Of a stretch of 64,000 bases of DNA, positions 1 through 9,897 are shown piece by piece (the first letter of the stretch is position 1; the number at the start of each line of letters is the position of its first letter). The position numbers were made by a program, and so were the translations under genes. The stretch spans positions 128,833,410-128,897,409 of the forward strand of contig CM076196.1 in NCBI GenBank assembly GCA_038277395.1, read 5' to 3'. Source of the stretch: Dryocosmus kuriphilus. Its lineage: Eukaryota; Arthropoda; Insecta; Hymenoptera; Cynipidae. The notes beneath the pieces are model-generated. The model did no database searches, had not been told where the DNA came from, and saw nothing but the letters and a program-made list of their open reading frames with translations.

Positions 1-125
1 TTATTGAACTAAAAAAGATCTACAAATTTTGTTTCAACCGCTTTTTGAGTTAGTGTACGGTTTTTCTTTTAATCGAGAAAAACGTTTTTTTTAAAAAAAA
101 ATCAAATTTCTCACCAAATAAAACT
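1..125 (-). repeat. Partial GCH repeat, body segment only
   Basis: This edge fragment matches the AT-rich body modules of the GCH family read on the minus strand. It shares the 'AAAAAGATCTACAAATTTTG' step and the 'ACGGTTTTT..TTTTAATCGA' step with 3090-3200. It is cut by the window edge on the left and meets the head of a forward copy at about 126. No coding potential is seen. Confidence 0.7.
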
Positions 126-473
126 AAAAAATCTGCCCACTTGGCGGGCACATTCTCATCGCGCGTTTCGTGCGAAGTATGAGCGCGCCTAGGGCGCGCG
201 TCTGTTGGCACTCGCGCTTCGCGCTCGATAGATTATTCACCTCGCGCTACGCGCTTGGTGTTTATAATTCGTATAAACCTTTAAATTAAAAATTACAAAA
301 AGAATTATTTTACTTAAGGTTCTATCGCCCGTAAGGAATACATTCTCATCATGACACTTGCGCTTCGCGCTCGATAATTACACTTTTTTAAAAACACATT
401 GTGGATTGGTAAAGTTTTTTTGTGATTTTCCAAATTTTCACAATACAGGATTTCGATTCTTAAAAGTAAAACG

Positions 474-725
474 ATGAGTCTTGTAAATAAATTTTGTAGC
501 TCTTTCCAAGGTGAACGATTCTGCTTCTTAATATTTTCTCATATCTTGCACAGTTTTGCTGAAAAGTGGTTTTCTTTATATTTCATAACATATTTCACGA
601 ATAACTCAAAAACTACGCGTCTGCTCAAAAAAATGATAGAAAGTAAATTTGTAGATCTTTTCGAGTTGAACAACTTTATTCATTATCATTTTTGCGTATC
701 TTGCATAGTTTGGCGGAAAATTTGA
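474..725 (+). CDS. 83-aa ORF in the GCH body (probably incidental)
   Basis: An 83-residue frame rich in Phe and Leu spans the first two body modules. Nearly the same frame occurs in copy 2 (3192-3443, minus) and copy 4 (13953-14192), with a shorter relative in copy 5 (15085-15294). The two halves resemble each other because the underlying DNA modules are tandem repeats: 'NKFCSSFQG..F' corresponds to 'SKFVDLFELNNF'. The frame ends at a stop in each copy, and the third and fourth modules are closed by stops. I therefore think this is DNA-level repeat conservation rather than a protein gene, but the persistence of the frame in several copies is worth recording. Confidence 0.2.
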   Translation: MSLVNKFCSSFQGERFCFLIFSHILHSFAEKWFSLYFITYFTNNSKTTRLLKKMIESKFVDLFELNNFIHYHFCVSCIVWRKI

Positions 726-1060
726 AATTTTTTATTTTTAATAATGTTTTATCGATTAAAACAAAAACCGTGCATTTTATCAAAAAATATTTAAAACAAA
801 ATTTGTAGACCTTTTTAAATTTAACAACTTTGTACTTAACTATGTTTTTGTATCTGGAATATTTTGGCGGGAAACCAGTTTTTTTAAAAATTCTAATAGC
901 GTTTTCTTGATTAAAAAAAAACCGTTCATTTTATCAAGAAACAGTTAAGACAAAATTTGTAGACTTTTTTAAGATGAATAATTTTACTTTCTTACATTTC
1001 TTTTGTATCTCATAGTTTAGCCTGAAAATGGATTTTTTGATTTTGTGAAAACCGTTTTTC

Positions 1061-1303
1061 ATGGATAAAACCATAACCGTTGGTCAAAAACCGTTGGTTA
1101 ACGAACTCGTCCTTTCTTTTTACGCTTTCAAAAACTGTGCCAAAGCACAACCCAATCCTATGAGTCCTTCGAAAGTTATCGAGACCACAGACGACTACAA
1201 CGACCACGACAACGACAACGTCGACAACAACGTCGACAACAACAGACAGACAAACACCGTTGTAAAAACCATTTTTTCTGACTCAGGGGGTCTCAAAACG
1301 TGA
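1061..1303 (+). CDS. Conserved short ORF of the GCH family
   Basis: The frame starts MDKTITVGQKPLVNEL and continues through a Lys/Ala/Pro segment ('CAKAQPNP.SPSKVI') into an Asp/Asn-rich tail encoded by GACAAC-type repeats. The same frame and start region recur in copy 3 (3905-4096, minus), copy 4 (about 14542-14733) and copy 5 (15625-15834). In copy 2 (about 2640-2870, minus) it has an early stop. Differences between copies include many amino-acid changes, so selection on the protein is not obvious from inspection. It has no domain I know. It is either a real small protein of the element or a frame kept by recent copying. Confidence 0.3.
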   Translation: MDKTITVGQKPLVNELVLSFYAFKNCAKAQPNPMSPSKVIETTDDYNDHDNDNVDNNVDNNRQTNTVVKTIFSDSGGLKT

Positions 1304-1325
1304 AAACTTGATGAAAACTGGGGGG

Positions 1326-1365
<40 letters not shown>

Positions 1366-1412
1366 CAAATTTTACATACATCTAATACCTTCCCTGATGA
1401 GAATGTTAAAAA

Positions 1413-2498
1413 TTTTTTAATCCTAAAAAGATATCTCAAAAGATTTCTCAATTATTTCAAAAGATTTCACAAGGATATCATAAAAACTCAATTTATTTAA
1501 AATTATTAAGATATGGCAAATGTTTCAAATATTGAAAGACATTATTGAAAAATATATTATATAAAACTGAAAGTATTATTTTTAAACATCAATTGCGGAA
1601 GTGTAGTCTACAGTTAATAAATAACTGATCAACAAAAAATATTAATTTTTTTTGCTTTCAAATACAGGAAGGACTAGATATTTTTTCACGTTTTAAACTC
1701 TGGAGATTAATCTTAAAATATAAGTTTAGACTTTTAAATTAACATTTCTGAATGTAAAGACCTCAATTTCTGCAACCGTTTGTATTGTTTCAGATCCTTT
1801 TCTTCTCAGATTGAATTCCTCTCGAAATTCCTTAGTATCTTTTACTAGTTTATTTCGGATTCCATTTTTCTTATCCACAACATATGCGAACACAGTACTT
1901 GACAGAAAATCATAAGTTCTAGCAATTTCTTCCCACATGAATAGGGGTTGTTTTTTGGAAATTGATTTTTGGTTTTTCGTAGAACCGTAAAATAGCCGTA
2001 AAAAATGTAGTATAGTGGTTTTTTGATTCATTTTAATATTTTCAACTTTTTAAATAAGAGGGGAATGCTATCACCAATAGGGATTGCTTTTGGGAAATAA
2101 ATGTTTGTTTTTTCGATTTGGATTCATAAAAGAACTAAATTTAAAAATATGTACTTCAAAAAATAAAATCTTGGGATTTGAAAACAAAAATGAATGTTTA
2201 AAATCGGGCTTTTCATTAAAATTTATTTTATATGTAGTTTTCGTAAAATTAGATCTTTTTATATCTTATAAATCATCAATTTGATATTTTTTTGATATTC
2301 ATAGTTAAGAAATAAACTAGTATTAGGAATATACGAGTAGATTCCTAGAAACAAGATTTCGGGCTTTGGGAAGAAAAATGAATGTTTAAAATCGTATTTC
2401 TAATTAAAATTTAATTTTACACTAGATCTTTTTGACTTAAACAACTTTGCTTTTTATCATTTTTTTGTATTTTGAATATTTAGACGGGAAACTACCGT
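1413..2498. other. Spacer between two facing GCH copies
   Basis: About 1.1 kb of AT-rich DNA separates copy 1 from the inverted copy 2. It contains one moderate minus-strand ORF (1726-2031). It also holds two diverged direct repeats, near 2110-2290 and 2340-2425, that share 'AAAAATGAATGTTTAAAATC' and a following AAATTTAATTTTA step. It is not seen next to the other GCH copies in this window. Confidence 0.6.
1726..2031 (-). CDS. Unrecognised 101-aa ORF in the GCH spacer
   Basis: This is an uninterrupted 101-residue frame with mixed charge (Lys/Glu-rich C-terminal half: 'VVDKKNGIRNKLVKDTKEF'). The composition looks more protein-like than the Phe/Leu-rich frames of the repeats around it. I see no catalytic motif, zinc ligand set, signal peptide or membrane segment. 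It could be a remnant of a transposable element captured between the repeat arms, or chance. I assign no function. Confidence 0.2.
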   Translation of the reverse strand: MNQKTTILHFLRLFYGSTKNQKSISKKQPLFMWEEIARTYDFLSSTVFAYVVDKKNGIRNKLVKDTKEFREEFNLRRKGSETIQTVAEIEVFTFRNVNLKV

Positions 2499-2545
2499 TT
2501 TTACACATTCTCATCAGAGAAGGTATTAGATTTGTGTAAAATTTG

Positions 2546-2586
<41 letters not shown>

Positions 2587-3800
2587 TTTCATCAAATCTC
2601 CACGTTTTGAGACCCCCTGAGTCAGAAAAAAACGGTTTTTACGACGGTGTCTGTCTATCTGTTGTTGTCGGCGTCGTTGTCGGCGTCTTTGGCGTCGTTG
2701 GCGTTGGCGTTGTCGTCGTCGTCTATGGTCTCGATAACTTTCGAAGATCTCATAGGATAGGATTGTGCTTTGGCGCACTTTTTTAAAGCGTAAAAGGAAA
2801 GGACGTGTTAGTTAACCAGCGGCTTTTGACTAACGGTTATGGTTTTATCCATCAAAAACGGTTTTCACAAAATCAAAAAATCCATTTTCCGGCTAAACTA
2901 TGAGAGATACAAAAAAAAACGTAAGAAAGTAAAATTACTCATCTCAAAAAAGTCTACAAATTTTGTCTCAACTGTTTTTTCATAAAATGAACGGTTTTTT
3001 TTTTAAATCAAGAAAACGCTATTAGAATTTTAAAAAATCTGGTTTCCCGCCAAAATATTCCAGACACAAAAACATAGTTAAGTACAAAGTTGTTCAGTTC
3101 AAAAAGATCTACAAATTTTGTTTTAACCATTTTTTGATAAAATGAACGGTTTTTGTTTTAATCGATAAAACGTTATTAAAAATAAAAAATTTCAAATTTC
3201 CCGCCAAACTATGCAAGATACGCAAAAATGATAATAAACAAAGTTATTCAAATCAAAAAGATCTACAAATTTGCTCTCTATCATTTTTTTGAGCAGACGC
3301 GCAGTTTTTGAGTTATTCGTGAAATATGTTATGAAATATAAAGAAAACCATTTTTCAGCAAAACTCTGCAAGTTATAAGAAAATATTAACAAGCAGAATT
3401 GTTCACCTCGGAAAGAGCTACAAAATTTATTTATAGGACTCATCGTTTTACTTTTAAGAATCGAAATCCTGTATTGTGAAAATTTGGAAAATCACAAAAA
3501 AACTTTACCAATCTACAATGTGTTTTAAAAAAATGTAATTATTGAGCGCGAAGCGCGAGTGTCATGATGAGAATGTATTCCTTAAGAAGTAAAATAATTT
3601 CTTTTGTAATTTTTAATTTAAAGGTTTATACGGTCCATAAACACCGAGCGCGTAGCGCGAGGTGAATAATCTATCGAGCGCGAAGCGCGAGTGCCGTAAA
3701 TAACGTATCGAGCGCGAAACGCGAGTGCCAACAGACGCGCGCCCCAGGCGCGCTCATACTTCGCGCGGTGAGAATGTGCCCGCCAAGCGGGCAGATTTTT
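2499..3800 (-). repeat. GCH repeat family, copy 2 (inverted relative to copy 1)
   Basis: This is the mirror image of copy 1: ACACATTCTCATCAG at the 2.5 kb end, a 37-base C run (2547-2583) matching the 38-base G run of copy 1, then the body modules, and the GC head with GAGCGCGAAGCGCGAG palindromes at about 3544 and 3678 and the GCGCGTAGCGCG variant near 3645. It ends at the GCCCGCCAAGCGGGC hairpin (about 3778-3793). Together with copy 1 it makes a ~3.7 kb inverted structure with arms of about 1.3 kb. Confidence 0.8.
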
Positions 3801-5022
3801 TACATTCTCAGCAGAGAAGGTATCAGATTTATGTAAAATTTGACTTTCGCGGATTTCATGAAATCTCCACGTTTTGAGACCTCCTGAATCCGAGAAAATG
3901 GTTTTTACGACGGTGTCTGTCTGTTGTCGTCGTCGTCTTCGTTGGCGTCGTTGGCGCTGTCGTCTGTGGTCGCGATAACTTTCGAAGGACTAGTCGGATT
4001 GGGTTGCGCTTTGTCAGGCTTCTTTAAAGCGTAAAAATTAAGGACGAATTCGTTAACCAGCCAATTTTGACCAACGGTTATGGTTTTATTCGTCAAAAAC
4101 GGTTTTCACAAAATCAAAAAATCCATTTTTCGGCTAAACTATGAGAGATACAAAAAAAATGTAAGAAAATAAAATTGTTCATCTCAAAAAAATCTACAAA
4201 TTTTGTCTTAACTAGTTTTTTATAAAATGAACGGTTTTTGTTTTAATCAAGAAAACGTTATTAAAATTAAGAAGCTCTGGTTTCCCGCCAAAATATTCAA
4301 GATAAAAGAAAATGGTAAAGAACAAGGTTGTTCAATTTAAAAAGATCTACAAATTTTGTCTTAACTATTTTTTGATAAAATGCATGGTTTTTGTTTTAAT
4401 CGCTAAAACGTTATTAAAAATAAAAAATTTCAAATTTCCTGCCAAACTATGTAAGATACGGAAAAATAATAATAAACAAAGTTGTTCGCCTCAAAAGGGT
4501 CTACAAATTTGCTCTCTATGATTTTTTTGAGCAGACATGTAGTTTTTGAGTTATTCGTGAAATATGTTATGAAATATAAAGAAAACTACTTTTCAGCAAA
4601 ACTATGCAAGATATGAGAAAACATTAACAAGCAGAATTGTTCACCTTGGAATGAGCTACAAAATCTATTTATAAGACTTATCGTTTTACTTTTAAGAATC
4701 GAAATCCCGTATTGTGAAAATTTGGAAAATCACTAAAAAACTTTACCAATCTACAATGTGTTTTAAAAAAATGTAATTATCGAGCGCGAAGCGCGAGTGT
4801 CATGATGAGAATGTATTCCTTAAGGGCGATAGAGCCTTAAGTAAAATAATTTCTTTTGTAATGTTTAATTTAAAGGTTTGTGCGATCCATAAACACCGTG
4901 CGCGTAGCGAGAGATGAATAATCTATCGAGCGCGAAGCGCGAGTGGCAACAGACGTGCGCCCTAGGCGCCTCATACTTCGCGCGACGAGTATGTGCCCAC
5001 GAAGCGGGCAGATTTTTATTTT
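3801..5022 (-). repeat. GCH repeat family, copy 3 (tandem with copy 2)
   Basis: This copy is in the same orientation as copy 2 and directly abuts it: the TACATTCTCAGCAGAG end lies next to the AAAAATCTGCCCGC start of copy 2, read on the minus strand. It lacks the long G/C run and has ordinary sequence at that place (about 3841-3860). It retains the short ORF (3905-4096), the body modules, and GC palindromes at about 4783 and 4928. The abutting junction shows that the unit can stand head to tail without flanking DNA. Confidence 0.75.
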
Positions 5023-7461
5023 TATTTTTAAGAATATTGACCTCTTTTTTGAGGGGACCCCATCAATCAAATGAAACGACTGAAACGATAAAGGGAAATT
5101 CAAGAAATTATTGAAGTGAGTCGCGTTTTGAGATTCCCATTCAAAATGAAAGCGGTTTCGTGAATGGTCCTCCAGAGTCGTTTCAAACTCACCCAAAAAG
5201 CAAATGCGATTTCGACCGACTTGTATACTCTCTCACGGCTTGTTGACGATGATTTTTTCAATAGGTAAATTTAGATTACGTACGCTTGATTAGATAATGC
5301 CCCATTCACTACAAATTCTGACAGAATGACGACTAAGAAGCTGGAAATTTCAATTCCACCAAATAAAAACTTGCTTGCTGTGTTATAGATGTATATCGAG
5401 CATTTTTAGGAGGCACGAAAGTAAGATTTTCAGAGAATTAGATCGATGAAAAGGTTCTCTTTTGAGGGATAGAATGTTTGTTATTGTAGGTATTGTAGAT
5501 AATAATCTGATCGATACGAGCTTTTAGGATGTTTTTCAGCTATGAATCGTGTCATGTAATGAAATATACTTGTCTTGCTATGAAATTTTATGAAAAACAT
5601 TTTTAACAACTCGAGTATCGAAAATTCGATTTTCGACGTCTGCAAAGCATGGCGAATTTGGCCGATTACACGTTGCTTCCTCAAGAGCGAGGAAACAATC
5701 TTCGGGTTATATTCTCAACCCAAATGAGTGAGGAAAAAATCATCGGGTGTTTTCGTGTCAAATCGTAGCATATCGATGTACGATTCTCGCGCGCTCGCTT
5801 GTTCGTAGCTACGTTCACACCAATTTACACATTCAAAATGGCGTCTACGTCAAAACACAGAGACGAAATGTTCGGTGAAGAAGACTATCTTATTTTATAT
5901 AGAAACAGGTATCGTTTCGTATTCTCGCTCATGCTCTTCATACGTCAAACATCGAATTTTCGATACACTCGTTGTGAAAAGTAGTATGCACAACTCGATG
6001 AGAATTGACATATTTACCAGGGACCTGAAGTTGATCTCATTCTGTTCATCCATTCACATTAAAGTTCCTGTATGATTTCAAATGTAAGAGGTTAAAAAAT
6101 GGTAAAATATCAAACTAAAAGCCTTCGAAATTAATAAATCTGTAAATCAGAAACGACTCAAGGCAAAATTGTGAAATAAATTGAATAATTTTATAGATTC
6201 AAAATGAAGCTTTAGAAATGGTAAAACACTTATATAAAAGAATATAATATTTGTGGAAGCAATAAACACTGAACCCTCCTTATTTTTAGACGTAAAACTT
6301 AAAAAATGTTATAATCAAGCATTTCAAACAATGGAAAATTACCAAAAGGCACTAACGCTAAACTTCTTTTTTTAACGTGTATCTTTGTTGGACAATGAGA
6401 TTTAATTAAAGAATATTTTAAGTTCACGATTTAAAAGCAGGCATTTAAAATTTAATTATTTTTCATTAAAAAGCGTACCAAATTGAGTATTTCAAACTTA
6501 ATGCCGATCTTAAGTTAATTAACTGGGTCGATTAACCTTTAAATTAATTTCTTTATCTTAAATAGCCATTGAATTTAAAAAAAACTTTAATTAGAAGATT
6601 TTACAATTGTGGAAGTTAAAATTGGAAGCATAGCAATCCTGTTTATTCATAACGGAGAAACATTATTGCTGATAATATTTAATAACATTTTCAAACATTT
6701 TTGTTTTACCAATGAATATAAGTTATAAAACAAATAAATCGTAATGAATAAATGCAAAGAATTAAAGCGTTTGAAAAATAGTTTTTAAAAATGATTTCAC
6801 TTTTTCAATAATTTATAATCATGCCATACAGATACAGTGCGTATTGTAATCAGTACACTGGTCACACTATCTGAACAGAAAATAACTAATATCATTTACA
6901 AAAATTTTTTAAAATTGTTTAAACTTTTTATAGACTATGCAAATAATTATTTCTTAGTTTTTCTTACGAATAATGATAGGAAATAATGTAAAAACACAAT
7001 TTTTGGCCCCGGACAATCATATTTCAGAGTCAAATTAAACAGTCAATTATTGGCTTATGCTAATCACTATATCATTATGGCAAATAATTGTGTTTTTTGA
7101 CATTATTACTAATGTCTTTCAATATAAATGATCTACTACCTATTTTTAAAGGTTAACTTACTATGGTCATTTGAATTTTTAATAAATTTATTATCCATCG
7201 GTGTGTTTTAAAATGTTGTGCCATGCTTATAGTGGTTTTATAAATTGCCAAACTTGAAAAATTCCTTACGTGTCCAATCATTGTATACCGATTACCCAAA
7301 TCGTTTTTTAAAAAGAACTAATTGAACAAAAGAGAAAATTTTATTTTGAGTCTCTTATTGTTAGAGTATTGTATTTTAGCAATCCTGTTTCCGAAATAGA
7401 GGAGAAATGATTGAGGTAAAGTGAAGAAGAGTGACGCGGCACTAATTTTCTGTTAATTTAG
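5023..7461. other. Mostly non-coding AT-rich region
   Basis: 5640-5900 is less AT-rich and looks promoter-like or exon-like (see the candidate exon at 5838). It is flanked by a diverged inverted repeat (5605-5637 against 5949-5982, sharing ATCGAATTTTCGATA). 6080-7380 is AT-rich with no convincing exon, RNA gene or repeat that I can identify. Confidence 0.5.
5838..5908 (+). CDS. Candidate first coding exon (host gene?)
   Basis: An ATG in good context (AAAATGG) opens a 23-codon frame, MASTSKHRDEMFGEEDY.., that runs into CAG|GTATCG, a plausible splice donor in phase 2. The local base composition is less AT-rich than the neighbourhood. No downstream exon with a matching phase is evident: the candidate at 7462 needs phase 0 in its longest frame. 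It may be a real first exon whose partners I cannot find, or chance. No function is assigned. Confidence 0.2.
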
Positions 7462-7596
7462 AACTTGGTGGGCGGTCCATTACATGATTACAGGAAGTTC
7501 GAAAAGATACCGGAACGGGGATATTTGTTCATGGACCTAGGTCCTAAGGCCACCTACCAGGCCATACATCGGTGTCTTCCCAGAGATACGCGTTAG
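7462..7596 (+). CDS. Candidate terminal exon (host gene?)
   Basis: After a polypyrimidine/AG acceptor (TTCTGTTAATTTAG, ending 7461) a 44-codon frame runs to TAG. It reads NLVGGPLHDYRKFEKIPERG and continues with a mixed, globular-looking sequence ending in PRDTR. The segment is clearly less AT-rich than its surroundings, which supports coding, but that also lowers the chance of stops in other frames. I do not recognise the protein. Confidence 0.25.
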   Translation, partial: NLVGGPLHDYRKFEKIPERGYLFMDLGPKATYQAIHRCLPRDTR

Positions 7597-8302
7597 TATA
7601 TATTAAAATTAAACAAACCAATAAATCAAAACAATGTAATGTCATTATTATTGGATTGTATGGATGTCATATTTTCATATTTAATTGCGGTTGGCTGTGC
7701 GCTTTACTGAAAACATCTGAATTCATCTTTGTTGGATCTTATTTTTTTGGGTCTTACTTCAAGCCGTTGCCGGAGTAAATTAATGTAATTTTCTTTTTTT
7801 GAAACTTAATTTAAGTCCTTTTTGGCCAAAAAATTTTTGGTCAGTATGTAATTTAAAATAAGCCCATCTTTTTTCTCTGACCAATACAATGCAACACCAA
7901 AAAGTCGATTTCATAAAATAAAGACAAAAGTGTTTTTTCTTTGCAGTACAAAACTGTAGCATATTGAGACGTGTTTTTTGTATATATAAATATATTCCTA
8001 TGTTAATACATTAGATACATTTCTTAGGTATGCTGAAATGAAACAGTAAATCGTGAAAAAAATGTATTCAAATTGCGTTGAAAATACAAAATTGTTGTAA
8101 CTTTGTTTTATAACGCATCTTTGTTGAATAGATTTCTCGCAGCTGACGCGTTCTCTGCTTTTTGTAGCGATTCATTTGAAGGTTGCGCTTTTCCTGCACA
8201 ATGACGCAAATTAGTGCAAATTGACTTACTGTCTTGTGACATTCCAACGCGACATTTCGAGGTACTTATTTAGTTTTGAATATTATAACATCTCATTATA
8301 AA

Positions 8303-8306
<4 letters not shown>
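7597..8306. other. AT-rich DNA, nothing recognised
   Basis: Short frames here (for example 7572-7778 plus and 7780-7962 minus) are Lys/Phe-rich and look like chance. I see no RNA gene or repeat. Confidence 0.5.

Positions 8307-8362
<56 letters not shown>
8307..8362. repeat. (AT)n microsatellite, about 28 units
   Basis: An uninterrupted alternation of A and T, preceded by ATAAAATAC and followed by TTCATTTAC. It is likely to be length-variable. Confidence 0.95.
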
Positions 8363-8365
<3 letters not shown>

Positions 8366-8729
8366 TTTACTTAATCAGACACACGGTCCAGACTCCAGTA
8401 TATTTAACTCATGTTTGAATGAACTGACGCTTACTTTGTTTCGGTAGCGCACAGCAGTGGGATTACTAAATAACTTAATCTAGCTCTTCCGATACTCATT
8501 TTATGAAAGAGATAGATATAATGGGATTATTTTTATTCCATAGCTCCTGAAGCATCATCGAGTAATGAAACATTTTTAATAAACTTATAAATAATAGATT
8601 TTTACTACTTATAATTTTAACCGTTATGTCATAAAATTATATTATTGAATTTATTCAAAATTTTATGAAGTTCAATGATTATTCGTCATTCTATTTGAAT
8701 TGTCAATTTTTGATTATTCTACACAGTGA

Positions 8730-9560
8730 AATATATTGATTTCATCAGTTGAATGGGCTGATTCTGTCAAAATGTCTATTGAATGAATCTTACGAAATAA
8801 ATAATTTAGTCAGTGAAAGTTACTGATAGGATAATTCGACATAAGTTATTCAATCAGTGAGTGTCACTGATTAGATTTTTAAAATGACTCAGTTAATCTG
8901 ACAATTGAAAAATGAGAAGAATTGACTACGGTGATCAGTCAGTTTTGCGACTTACTTACCAGTCATCGAATCTACATTGTTAGAAACAGTCAAAATCCAT
9001 TTTCAGTTTCCTTTTTAGTATCAGCAATATGCAAGGGAAAATTAGTATAGGAAACTTACACAACCTGAACTCTCAGAAATAAGTATAAGTTTTTGAGTTA
9101 TGTATAAAAATACTTTTTTCTAAAAACAAAGAAATTATTTGTTACGTGAGGATTTAGACTCTCATTGAGTTATATACATACTTTGATAGCGCGTGAAGAA
9201 ATATTTTATTTAAAAGAAGAACATTGAAATACCTTTACTAGATTCGAAGAAAAATGCTCTTGAAAAAAACTGTGTACATAACTCAAAAACTACTTATTTT
9301 CGGGAGTCGAGCTTGTGTAAGTTTACTCTTTAGACTTCAGTGACTCTTTTCCTACGATTTCAAAGAGTGGAAATCCACTGTCAATCAGTGGAAAGTCACT
9401 GAAATTTTCTGCACCCGCTACTGAAACGAAAGACAATTTCATTGATATTTCGATGATTGCCAGTAGAGTTCACTGATTGAAATAGTGAAAATAAAGTCCT
9501 TCGAGAACCAGTGAAATTTCATTGATCCAAGTTTAGGGAGTACTGTACCAATTTTGCCAT
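8730..9560. repeat. CACTGA/TCAGTG-rich segment
   Basis: ACTGA or its complement TCAGT occurs well over a dozen times in about 830 bp, clustered at 8740-8970 and 9310-9530, in both orientations and often as CACTGA or TCAGTGAAA. Spacing is irregular. This looks like a diverged array of short inverted motifs, perhaps the remains of a small transposon with subterminal repeats. No ORF explains it. Confidence 0.4.
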
Positions 9561-9897
9561 ACATGTTGCTGATACTGAAAATGAAATTGGTTCTGAGTCC
9601 ATAACCCTCTTCTTTATGTCCCTTGAAAGTGTACATATAGTGTTTCTGTATTTTAACGTAGAATGTTTGTGAAATTAGCAAATATCATTCTCCAATATTT
9701 CTCCAATAAGACTTCTTATAATGTTCATTATTTGTGATTAATAGAAATAGAGCATCTTGTAATATCATTCAATGGGAAATAAGTCTTGCAAACGTAACCA
9801 AGCTGATTTAAGAATTCGAAAAGATTTATTAGCAAAAAAGCATATAGATGGGTGCTAGAAAAAAATGAGTAAAAATAGATTAAACAGCAAGACGGTT

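Larger units (their letters stand above)
126..1412 (+). repeat. GCH repeat family, copy 1
   Basis: This is the best-defined forward copy of an unnamed ~1.25 kb repeat family. In order it has: a TGCCCAC/GCGGGCA hairpin and ATTCTCATC (about 135-160); a GC-rich head with palindromes of the type GAGCGCGAAGCGCGAG (155-265, 350-380); an AT-rich body built of four diverged modules that begin near 488, 645, 798 and 953 (period about 155 bp, each marked by AAATTTGTAGA or a close variant); a short ORF (1061-1303); a GACAAC-rich stretch; a 38-base G run (1327-1364); and GATGAGAATGT at 1396-1406. The terminal GATGAGAATGT is the reverse complement of the ACATTCTCATC near the start, so the unit has short inverted ends. 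No transposase or reverse transcriptase is encoded. It could be a non-autonomous DNA transposon or a complex satellite; I do not recognise a named family. Confidence 0.8.

Noticed and set aside
2437..2778. Minus-strand 113-aa frame with Arg-rich and poly-Gly stretches
   Set aside because: The Arg run is the GACAAC-type simple repeat read out of frame and the Gly run is the 37-base C tract; the related copies do not keep this frame.
5838..7596. A two-exon gene joining 5838-5908 to 7462-7596
   Set aside because: Exon 1 ends in phase 2, while the longest frame of the second exon needs phase 0; in phase 2 the joined frame stops after about 26 codons.
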